DNA from: Planctomycetota bacterium
GTDB taxonomy: Bacteria > Planctomycetota > J058 > JARGOJ01
Assembly (NCBI GenBank): GCA_029210225.1
Contig: JARGOJ010000470.1
Span: forward strand, 1-7,030
Length of the DNA: 7,030 nucleotides
Reading direction: 5' to 3'
Every line of letters starts with the position of its first letter. Position 1 is the stretch's first letter. Below the pieces are notes generated by a model. It had not been told where the DNA came from, ran no database searches, and worked only from the letters and a program-made list of their open reading frames with translations. Shown piece by piece: positions 1 through 5,918 of the stretch. The position numbers and the translations under genes were made by a program.

Positions 1-1221
1 GTCGTTCTCTATCAATTTTGTGATGCCATGGACATTGAATTTCTACCCTTTTATGGCTGGGTTGGGATTTGGGCTGGCCTCTTTACTATAGTTTTAGCGG
101 TGACCGACTCAAGCGTCATCATTAAACATCTGACACGCTTCACGAATGAGATATTCGTCGTGCTGATTGCCGGTATATACATATATTCAGCGCTTGAGTT
201 GTTGGTCAAAGAGTTTGAGACCGATGCTCTCATTTCATACTCCACAGCGCTATCAGCATTGGTTCTCGCGCTTGGGACCTTTGCGATTGTGGTTGGGATG
301 CGAACCATTCGCAAGGGAGGCTTCCTGCGAGCCTGGGCTCGCGATTTCTTGGCCGATTTTGGCGCCGTCATCGCGATTGCAACAATGTCAGGCATTGCTT
401 ATTTCATGCGCGATACGACGAGCCTAGCCCATATTGAAATTCCAACAAAAGTGTCTTTCAACCCGGCTGACTATCTGGTCAATATTTTTGAACTGCCGGT
501 CTGGGGCATTGCATTAGCCGTAGTGCCCGCGATTTTTGCAACCTGTCTTATCTTTCTCGACCAACAAATCACAGCGAGGGTGGTCAACGCTCCTCAACAT
601 AACCTACGCAAAGGTCCTGGCTATCATCTTGACCTGGCTATCATCGGTGTGCTTGTCATGATCTGCTCGGTGTTTCGCCTGCCCTGGTTGGTGGCCGCCA
701 CGATTCGATCGCTCAATCATCTCAATATACTTTCAACAACTCACACTGAAGCAGAAGTGGGTAAAACGACGGAGGTCATGGACCGAGTTATTGAAAACCG
801 CCTCTCTGGCTTCTTTGTCCACTTGCTCATCGGATGCTCAATCGCCCTGGCACCTTTTTTGGCCTTGGTCCCTCAAGCGTGCCTATACGGTCTCTTCTTA
901 TACATGGGGATTGTGTTGCTCGGTGGAGTTCAATTCTTCGATCGTCTCACTTTGTGGATTCGAGATCCAAAGCGATATCCCAGAACTCACTATCTCCGCA
1001 ATGTGCCAATGCTCAGCGTTCACATCTTTACAGCGATCCAACTTGTGTGTTTTGTGTGCTTGTGGGTCATCAAATCGGGGCCGCCTATGGTTGCCCTCTT
1101 GTTTCCAGTGTTGCTCTTTCTTATGGTGCCGATCCGTATGCTACTCGGGAAGTTCTTCGATCCCAAATACCTCGAAGCTTTGGACAGTGAAGAAAGCCTC
1201 GAAGAAGAACCTGAGTGGTAA
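1..1221 (+). CDS. SLC4-family bicarbonate transporter, Na+-coupled-like (5' end outside window)
   Basis: Integral inner-membrane protein of the SLC4 (HCO3- cotransporter/anion exchanger) family, expected to move bicarbonate or carbonate. The frame is open to base 1 and the nine codons before the ATG at 28 (VVLYQFCDA) continue the family alignment, so that ATG is internal and the gene is 5'-truncated by the window. Numbering from that ATG, hallmarks are TRFTNEIF (36-43), FLDQQIT (176-182), KGPGYHLDL (195-203), LPW with VAAT (218-225), NRLSGFFV (257-264), LYGLFLYMG with GVQFFDRL (286-307) and the C-terminal HIFTAIQL (332-339). Many hydrophobic helices are visible, followed by a short acidic tail. 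The Asp at 178 in DQQIT and the GYHLDL stretch resemble vertebrate Na+-coupled NBC proteins; anion exchangers carry Glu there. Family assignment is strong. Na+ coupling is inferred. SLC4 members are uncommon in bacteria. The gene converges on the nhaR-like gene with a 40-bp gap. Confidence 0.9.
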   Translation, partial: VVLYQFCDAMDIEFLPFYGWVGIWAGLFTIVLAVTDSSVIIKHLTRFTNEIFVVLIAGIYIYSALELLVKEFETDALISYSTALSALVLALGTFAIVVGMRTIRKGGFLRAWARDFLADFGAVIAIATMSGIAYFMRDTTSLAHIEIPTKVSFNPADYLVNIFELPVWGIALAVVPAIFATCLIFLDQQITARVVNAPQHNLRKGPGYHLDLAIIGVLVMICSVFRLPWLVAATIRSLNHLNILSTTHTEAEVGKTTEVMDRVIENRLSGFFVHLLIGCSIALAPFLALVPQACLYGLFLYMGIVLLGGVQFFDRLTLWIRDPKRYPRTHYLRNVPMLSVHIFTAIQLVCFVCLWVIKSGPPMVALLFPVLLFLMVPIRMLLGKFFDPKYLEALDSEESLEEEPEW

Positions 1222-1261
1222 TGGTCTTTAACTGCCGAGCTATCATGATTGACTCACAGTC

Positions 1262-2176
1262 TTAAGTCTCAGCAAATAGACCCGTTCGAGCTTGTTCACA
1301 GATTGCAATCACCGCAGGGTGACGAACCTTTCTCTCAACGGAAATGGCGTAGTAACGCATAATGATCTCATCAACCCGACCAAGGGCCCGAACATTGAAC
1401 TGACGACAAACCTCGGCTTCGATCACTTGCGGGACCACAAAGATTCCCCGGCCTCCCTTTCCAAAGGCCTTCATAATCCCCGAGTCATCAAATTCTCCGA
1501 CCACCTCAGGTTGAATATTGAGATTTCTTAGCCAACGGTCAAGGGAGGCTCGCAGAGTTGTTCCTTCAATGGGGAGAAGAAATGGCGCATGATTGAGAGA
1601 CTCGGGAAAGCCCTTCCTATATTTCTTCGCCAGAGATTCCGTGCAAAGGAATGAAACTCCACACTCTCCAAGTAAATGATTGAACGCTTGGGCCTTAATT
1701 GTATTTGGCACGGGAGTGTCGGTGAGCAAGACATCGACGCTGTGTAAAATTAACTCTGAAAACAAGGTTTGATTCTCAGCCTCATGGCAAACAAGGCGAA
1801 CGGAGCGCTCAAGCTCAAAGGCGGGCTCCAGAAGATGGTGAGTGATGGCCTTTGGGACCGCAATGGAAATGCCGACGCGCAAGTTTAGTTGGCGCGTATG
1901 TCCGGCTCTGAGCGTTTCCATAAGCTCACGACCGAGTCCGAAAATCTCGTCGGCGTAGGTATAGACCAACTCTCCTCGTTCAGTCAGGCTCAAGCGTTGA
2001 CCAGCCCGAATAAACAACTCCTCCCCCAGGGACTTTTCCAGGTCTCGAAGTTGAGAGCTAATGGTCTGAGGCGTCAAGAGCAGTTCTTTGGCCGCCTGAC
2101 TGATTGTCCCGTGCTGAGCGACCATCCAAAAATAGAGCAGATGATGGAAGTTGGGCCAGGACATTTTATTCTTCAT
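1262..2176 (-). CDS. nhaR: LysR-family transcriptional regulator, NhaR-like
   Basis: A 304-residue cytoplasmic DNA-binding regulator of normal LysR length. An N-terminal winged helix-turn-helix spans about residues 9-67 (HHLLYFW, GTISQAAKEL, LTPQTISSQLRDLEKSLG), followed by a linker helix and an effector domain from about 97. Many stretches match my memory of enterobacterial NhaR: LTPQTI, GELVYTYAD, GECGVSF (170-176), GEFDDSGIMKAFG (227-239), IFVVPQ, and ERKVRHPAVIAIC (281-293). NhaR in E. coli activates nhaA in response to Na+. The effector here is not known. The start at 2176 has only a weak Shine-Dalgarno (GAGAA); Met5 at 2164 is an alternative that matches the usual short NhaR N-terminus. 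It lies 35 bp after the persulfide dioxygenase fusion gene on the same strand, so co-transcription is likely, and a dyad in that gap suggests autoregulation. The symbol rests on similarity alone. Confidence 0.87.
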   Translation of the reverse strand: MKNKMSWPNFHHLLYFWMVAQHGTISQAAKELLLTPQTISSQLRDLEKSLGEELFIRAGQRLSLTERGELVYTYADEIFGLGRELMETLRAGHTRQLNLRVGISIAVPKAITHHLLEPAFELERSVRLVCHEAENQTLFSELILHSVDVLLTDTPVPNTIKAQAFNHLLGECGVSFLCTESLAKKYRKGFPESLNHAPFLLPIEGTTLRASLDRWLRNLNIQPEVVGEFDDSGIMKAFGKGGRGIFVVPQVIEAEVCRQFNVRALGRVDEIIMRYYAISVERKVRHPAVIAICEQARTGLFAET

Positions 2177-2184
2177 TTTGATTC

Positions 2185-2197
2185 TCGATACTATCGA
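2185..2197 (-). promoter_or_regulatory. Candidate LysR-type operator (T-N11-A dyad) before nhaR
   Basis: The bases TCGATA-C-TATCGA form a perfect 13-bp inverted repeat that fits the T-N11-A rule of LysR-family binding boxes. A second, slightly offset pair, TTTTGAT (2176-2182) and ATCAAAA (2197-2203), flanks it. The dyad sits 8 bases upstream of the nhaR start codon and after the stop codon of the preceding gene. LysR regulators often bind such sites to control themselves; that role is inferred here. It could instead act as a small hairpin shading the ribosome site. Confidence 0.5.
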
Positions 2198-2211
2198 TCA
2201 AAAATTGAAAC

Positions 2212-3603
2212 TTAAGCAGAGATGACTTCTTCTTTAGAATCAATCCACGCATTGATTCCTCCAATTAAATCTGTGACCTCACCAAAGCCTTGCGCCCGCA
2301 GCAAACTCATCGCGCTCGACGAGCGATAACCCCCGGCGCAATGAATGACAATAGGCTGTGCTTTCGGCAATTCACAGGCGCGCTCTGACAGCTCGCTAAG
2401 CGGAATATGGACCGCCCCCGGAATGCGCTTGCTCTTGAACTCATTGCAAGTGCGGACATCGAGCAGCGTCATTGCCTTTGGCTCTCTTAAGCGATTCTTT
2501 AATTCTTGAACATTCACCCGTGCGCTGTGATTGAACAAAGAGTCGTCGCTGATAGCCGAGAGTCCGCCGTCTAAATATCCCGCGACGTTGTCAAATCCAA
2601 TGCGCCCAAGGCGCGTCGCTGCCTCAGTCTCTGTGCCAGGCGCTGCGAGGATCACAATGGGAATCGTGGGGTCGAGCAACGATCCAGCCCAGCTCGCGAA
2701 CTTTCCACCAAGGCCAATGTTCAAGCTTCCCTTTAAGTGCTTCTTAGCGAAGTCATCAGCGCTCCGGACATCGAGCCATTGAGCCTTCTCTTTCAATTGA
2801 AGCACCTGGGTTGCGGTCAATGCCGTGAGAGCCTTTTCAAGGGCTATATCTAAGGTAGGGCGAGCTTTTTTGTTCAGCGTTGTGTCGTAGGCAAAATACT
2901 TCGGTGCCTTCGCGAGGTTGGCGGTGAGCATTTCAACAAACTCGGCTTTGCTCATTTCTTGAAGGGCATAGTTCTTCTCGCGTTGCTCTCCTATTGTTGT
3001 GAACTTCTCAGAACCAAGGTTCTTTCCACACATTGACCCCGCTCCATGGGCTGGATAAACCAGAGTGCTGTCAGGGAAGGGCATCAGCTTTTGATGCAGA
3101 GAGTCGTACATCATGCCGGCGAGATCTTCAGCCGTGATTCCAACCGAGGCCATCAAGTCGGGGCGGCCGACATCACCGACGAACAAAGTATCGCCGGTGA
3201 ACACCGCTTGGGCGTTCTCGGCATCCTTCTGAAGATCAAAGAGAACAAGGCAGACGCTCTCCGGAGTGTGTCCAGGAGTGCTCAAGACCTTGAGGCGAAG
3301 CTGGCCCCACTCCATCGTTGACCCGTCGGCCATCGCCTCAAAGGGATAGCTGGCGCTTGCTTTGTCTCCTAAGTGAATCGTGGCTCCCGTGGCCTTTTGA
3401 AGTTCGAGATGGCCAGCGACAAAATCGGCGTGAAAGTGTGTGAGGAAGACATGCTGAATAGTGATGCCTTGCTTTTCAGCTTCCGCGAGATATTGGTCAA
3501 TGTCTCGTTGAGGATCGATGACGATGCCGACTTTGCTGCTCTCATCACCGATGAGATAGGACGCGTGGGCGAGACAACCTAAATAGAATTGTTTGAGAAA
3601 CAT
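2212..3603 (-). CDS. Persulfide dioxygenase-like MBL-fold protein fused to two rhodanese domains
   Basis: A 463-residue cytoplasmic enzyme. The N-terminal metallo-beta-lactamase domain (about 1-215) carries THFHADFVAGH (55-65), TPGHTPES (109-116), FTGDTLFVGDVGRPDL (135-150) and YPAHG (183-187). By comparison with ETHE1 the mononuclear iron ligands would be His56, His112 and Asp138. Phe61 replaces the second-site His of glyoxalase II enzymes, as expected for this subclass. Rhodanese domain 1 (about 263-350) has LDVR but no cysteine in its active loop (ILAAPGTETEA), so it is probably structural. Rhodanese domain 2 (about 365-458) keeps HCAGGYRSS with catalytic Cys422. Known relatives oxidise glutathione or similar persulfides to sulfite and handle sulfane sulfur, which serves sulfide detoxification. 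The start has a good Shine-Dalgarno, GAGGA at 3611-3615 with a 7-base spacer. It is probably the first gene of a transcript that includes nhaR. The exact thiol substrate cannot be read from the sequence. Confidence 0.92.
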   Translation of the reverse strand: MFLKQFYLGCLAHASYLIGDESSKVGIVIDPQRDIDQYLAEAEKQGITIQHVFLTHFHADFVAGHLELQKATGATIHLGDKASASYPFEAMADGSTMEWGQLRLKVLSTPGHTPESVCLVLFDLQKDAENAQAVFTGDTLFVGDVGRPDLMASVGITAEDLAGMMYDSLHQKLMPFPDSTLVYPAHGAGSMCGKNLGSEKFTTIGEQREKNYALQEMSKAEFVEMLTANLAKAPKYFAYDTTLNKKARPTLDIALEKALTALTATQVLQLKEKAQWLDVRSADDFAKKHLKGSLNIGLGGKFASWAGSLLDPTIPIVILAAPGTETEAATRLGRIGFDNVAGYLDGGLSAISDDSLFNHSARVNVQELKNRLREPKAMTLLDVRTCNEFKSKRIPGAVHIPLSELSERACELPKAQPIVIHCAGGYRSSSAMSLLRAQGFGEVTDLIGGINAWIDSKEEVISA

Positions 3604-3625
3604 AGCGGTATCCTCGAAGCAACGG

Positions 3626-3688
3626 GGTCAGGCGGGACTGACCTTTGCAAAGTGGTCAAATGGGGAGATCACCCCTATGTTGCCATAG
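3626..3688 (-). promoter_or_regulatory. Cluster of short inverted repeats upstream of the persulfide dioxygenase gene
   Basis: Four small dyads lie in 63 bases that end 23 bases before the start codon. In plus-strand order they are: GGTCAG/CTGACC with a 6-base loop (3626-3643); an imperfect palindrome with TGACC and GGTCA ends around CTTTGCAAAG (3639-3658), sharing a half site with the first; GGGGAGATCACCCC, palindromic at all but one base pair (3662-3675); and CTATG/CATAG with a 4-base loop (3675-3688). The half site GGTCA/TGACC occurs three times. This looks like an operator or a structured leader. No regulator is known for it, and I see no convincing -35/-10 pair. Confidence 0.4.
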
Positions 3689-3723
3689 CTTCGGAAGACT
3701 TGGAAATCATTAGGAACATCGTG

Positions 3724-3757
3724 TCCCCTAGCCCGACGAGACCAGGGATCGAGGGGA
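3724..3757. repeat. Imperfect inverted repeat after the cupin lipoprotein gene
   Basis: TCCCCT (3724-3729) pairs with AGGGGA (3752-3757), and CCC (3732-3734) can pair with GGG (3745-3747) inside. The structure begins 7 bases beyond the cupin gene stop codon on the minus strand. There is no T-run after it on either strand, so it does not qualify as an intrinsic terminator, although it could stall or protect a transcript end. Confidence 0.3.
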
Positions 3758-3764
3758 GCGTCCG

Positions 3765-4283
3765 TTATTTGGCTTTCGTCGTGACCAATCCTGTTTTGAC
3801 GAAACGCCTGCTTATCATGACGCTCAGCGGGACTTGACCGGTGTTCTTGATGCTGTGTTTATCGCTTGGGATAGCGGTGAGGATAGTGTTTTCGGAGGTT
3901 TTGAGCTCTTTACCGTTCACTTTCCAGAGACCTTCTCCTTCTAGAACGGTGACCGTTTCTTCCTCATGTTTGATGTGGGGCAATGGCATCTCCATTCCAG
4001 GGCGAATGGTAGCACATATGCTCGGGGGTCTATTTTCACCATTGAAGTTGAGTGTTGGAATCGAGCGAGAGCTGCCCCACTTAAATATCTCTGGCTCGAC
4101 AACGATCTCTAAAGTCTCGGTTGTCCCTATTCTCTCAGTTGCTTTGGAGGAACCTTTGTTGCTTTCTGTTTTTGGCGCGGATTGGCAGGAGGATAGGAGG
4201 AAGCAAAGGAGGACGAGATGAGCGATGAATAAGGTTTGAGTTTGTGAGCGGGGTTCGATGCTAGGCGTTGCTATGGACGTCAT
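3765..4283 (-). CDS. Cupin-domain lipoprotein
   Basis: A 172-residue exported lipoprotein of unknown role. A long n-region (to about 16) precedes a hydrophobic stretch (17-30) and the lipobox LSSC, with Cys33 the expected lipidated residue. A Ser/Lys/Thr-rich spacer (34-56) leads to a single small cupin domain (about 85-158): RPGMEMPLPHIKHEEE, VLEGEG (113-118), a G-x-x-L turn, then IPSDKHSIKNTG (138-149) as cupin motif 2 with His143. The metal-binding motif is unusual: His103 and His106 are separated by two residues and not one, so metal binding is uncertain. Gln34 after the lipid cysteine would favour outer-membrane sorting if Lol rules apply. The start is supported by Shine-Dalgarno AAGGA at 4291-4295 with a 7-base spacer. 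It is on the same strand as the dioxygenase fusion, but a 161-bp structured gap separates them, so a shared transcript is not certain. Confidence 0.85.
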   Translation of the reverse strand: MTSIATPSIEPRSQTQTLFIAHLVLLCFLLSSCQSAPKTESNKGSSKATERIGTTETLEIVVEPEIFKWGSSRSIPTLNFNGENRPPSICATIRPGMEMPLPHIKHEEETVTVLEGEGLWKVNGKELKTSENTILTAIPSDKHSIKNTGQVPLSVMISRRFVKTGLVTTKAK

Positions 4284-4398
4284 TCTAAGATCCTTGAGAT
4301 GAAAGGGTCTTGCGAATTAGCTGGAGCTTTGCTCTCAAATGATTGAGGCGTGTCCGTGATGTTGTCGCAAGGAGAGGAATAGGGGGTTTGAGGTCCGA

Positions 4399-5901
4399 CT
4401 ATTTATTTTGGTCTTCTTCGAGAGATTCGCCAAAGAGGGTGGCGATAGATTCTTGATCTTTGGGGCTTGGGGGAGCTTTCAGAGGCTCGGTTTCAAAGGA
4501 CTCGCCAAAGAGGGTGGCGGGGGGCGTCGAGGCGGGAGGCGGGGCTTTGCGGGAGGCGATGACTTGGCGCAGGTCCATGGTTTGAGATTCGTCAGAAATG
4601 GGGGCCCTTGGGGCTTGCTGGCTGGCGAGAAGTTGAGCGAGGGTGACGGACGGAGCCGCGGCGTTGGAGTCGGAGTCGGTGGGGCCTGGAGCTACTGGAG
4701 CCGGGCGAGGATTGTGGACGGGCGCGGCGGCGTGGGTTCCTGAGGTCATGGAACCAGCGAGGCCAGTGTTGTCCACGAAGGCGTCGAGCATATCAGCGGC
4801 GCCTTTGAAGAAGTTGAGGGCGCGAAGCAGATGATCAACGCTGTTATAGCGTTCAATAGGTTGACGGGCGAGGCAGCGTAGACAAATGTCGGCGAGCTGC
4901 GCGACGCTATCGAGGGCGAGGTAGATATGTTGACGTTCGATAAGAACTGGCAGCTGTTCGCAGAAGTCCTGGTTGAGGAAGCCTCGTTGAATCGTGTCTC
5001 TGTCGGGGCTTTGCCCATGAGGCGATTCCCGGGTGAGGAGCTGATAAAAGAGGGCGCCTAGGGCATAGACATCGGCCCGTTGATCGACATGGGCGCCTTT
5101 GGCGAGTTGTTCAGGGGCTTGGGTTTCGAGGGAGCACTGATCGGTGGAGAGCGCGCTCCGTTCATCTCGTTCGATGGTGTAGGCGAAACCCCGCAGTTGA
5201 ATGCGCCCGAAAGTGTCCATGACGACGCTGTCGAGGTTGATGTTGCGGTGCACGAGACCAAAGCTATGAACCTTCGAGACGATCTTGGCGAGGCTGCGAA
5301 AGCCGGCGATGATTTGTGGGGCTTCGAGGTCGAGGTAGAGTTCTCGGAGGGGACGGCATTCGTTGGGGCGAAGTAAGAAGTAGGGGCAGCCGTCTTCGAG
5401 TTGACCTTTCTTCGTGAGATCCGGAGTGCCTCGGGCGTCTTTGAGCTTAGAGAGCACCGCTGATTCGCGCTTTATCAGCCGCCACACAGCTTGGTCTCCG
5501 CGCTTCTCGGAGCGCGGGAGGGTGAGGGAGAATGAGGTGAGGGAGCCGGGCTTACGAACGACGAAGCTGCTCCACCAAGGACCTCTTTCGAGGAGGCCAA
5601 GGACCTCATAGCCGGCGAGCTCGCCGATGGGCGTGAGCCCGGAGGCAGGGCGTTGTTGGAGTTGTTCTTCGAGCTTGGCGCTCTTGCTTGTTTTGCGGAG
5701 CTTGACGAGGTCCTTCACCTTGCTGGTCATAAAGGGGATAAAGGCGCTCATTCCAAGACCGATGAGGGTGTAAAGGAAGAAGGCTGGGATCCCACCGCCG
5801 GGGGCGAATCGATAGACGAGGGGCGAGAGAGTGAGAATCACTCCGTAAGAGAAGAAGAACCAAAGAAAGAAAACGAGGACACGTTTTAGTTTGTCACGCA
5901 T
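4399..5901 (-). CDS. Membrane-anchored Ser/Thr pseudokinase with Pro/Ala-rich tail
   Basis: A 500-residue protein. The basic N-terminus (RDKLKR) precedes two membrane helices (about 8-30 and 38-58), which places the rest in the cytoplasm. A protein-kinase-like fold covers about 97-365. Conserved parts are the alpha-C Glu146 (KRESAVLSKL), VHR (217-219), APE (262-264), RADVYALG with Asp277, and CLARQPIERYNS with Arg351. Catalytic parts are lost. The glycine loop reads LLERGPWWSSFVV, no Lys is present in beta-3 (SFSLTLP), HRD is HRN (Asn220), and DFG is GFA (238-240). Phosphotransfer is therefore unlikely, and the fold probably acts as a binding or scaffold module. The tail (about 380-500) is rich in Pro/Ala and holds two pairs of short repeated motifs. 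The Shine-Dalgarno is weak, but the gene starts 17 bases after the preceding stop codon, which suggests an operon with the HELAH protein and possible translational coupling. The partner and role are unknown. Confidence 0.85.
   Translation of the reverse strand: MRDKLKRVLVFFLWFFFSYGVILTLSPLVYRFAPGGGIPAFFLYTLIGLGMSAFIPFMTSKVKDLVKLRKTSKSAKLEEQLQQRPASGLTPIGELAGYEVLGLLERGPWWSSFVVRKPGSLTSFSLTLPRSEKRGDQAVWRLIKRESAVLSKLKDARGTPDLTKKGQLEDGCPYFLLRPNECRPLRELYLDLEAPQIIAGFRSLAKIVSKVHSFGLVHRNINLDSVVMDTFGRIQLRGFAYTIERDERSALSTDQCSLETQAPEQLAKGAHVDQRADVYALGALFYQLLTRESPHGQSPDRDTIQRGFLNQDFCEQLPVLIERQHIYLALDSVAQLADICLRCLARQPIERYNSVDHLLRALNFFKGAADMLDAFVDNTGLAGSMTSGTHAAAPVHNPRPAPVAPGPTDSDSNAAAPSVTLAQLLASQQAPRAPISDESQTMDLRQVIASRKAPPPASTPPATLFGESFETEPLKAPPSPKDQESIATLFGESLEEDQNK
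4424..4519 (-). repeat. Repeated TLFGES motif coding sequence in the pseudokinase tail
   Basis: The 21-base segments 4424-4444 and 4499-4519 differ at a single position. They encode ATLFGES at residues 487-493 and 462-468, each followed by an aromatic or Leu and then Glu. The near identity at DNA level points to a recent internal duplication or to selection on the motif. A second repeated motif in the same tail, L-x-Q-h-h-A-S-x-x-A-P, is found at residues 421-431 and 444-454, with less DNA similarity. Confidence 0.6.
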
Positions 5902-5918
5902 AGAGGACCCAATGGAAC

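Noticed and set aside
28..30. ATG at 28 as the start of the SLC4 gene
   Set aside because: The frame is open to base 1, the upstream residues fit the family alignment, and the first membrane helices of the SLC4 domain would otherwise be missing.
1222..1261. Bidirectional terminator between the convergent genes
   Set aside because: Only a 4-bp stem with a 3-base loop (GACT-CAC-AGTC) is present, with no T-run. That is too weak to call.
3654..3659. TTGACC on the minus strand as a -35 box for the dioxygenase gene
   Set aside because: No acceptable -10 hexamer is found 16-18 bases downstream, and the bases belong to the GGTCA/TGACC repeat set.
3589..3837. Plus-strand 82-residue frame spanning the gap between the dioxygenase and cupin genes
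   Set aside because: It overlaps both neighbouring genes antisense, has no clear ribosome site, and its sequence has no domain features. The dyads explain the gap better.
3841..4221. Plus-strand open frame opposite the cupin lipoprotein gene
   Set aside because: The minus-strand frame has a lipobox, a cupin domain and a Shine-Dalgarno. The plus-strand frame shows nothing recognisable.
4284..4398. Terminator or promoter in the gap between the pseudokinase and cupin genes
   Set aside because: I found no GC-rich hairpin with a T-run. A TTGCGA hexamer on the minus strand has only a poor -10 match 17 bases later.
4408..5611. Plus-strand open frames opposite the pseudokinase gene (4408-4743, 5080-5376, 5414-5611)
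   Set aside because: They are Gly/Arg/Glu-rich antisense shadows of a GC-rich gene, with no family features and no ribosome sites.
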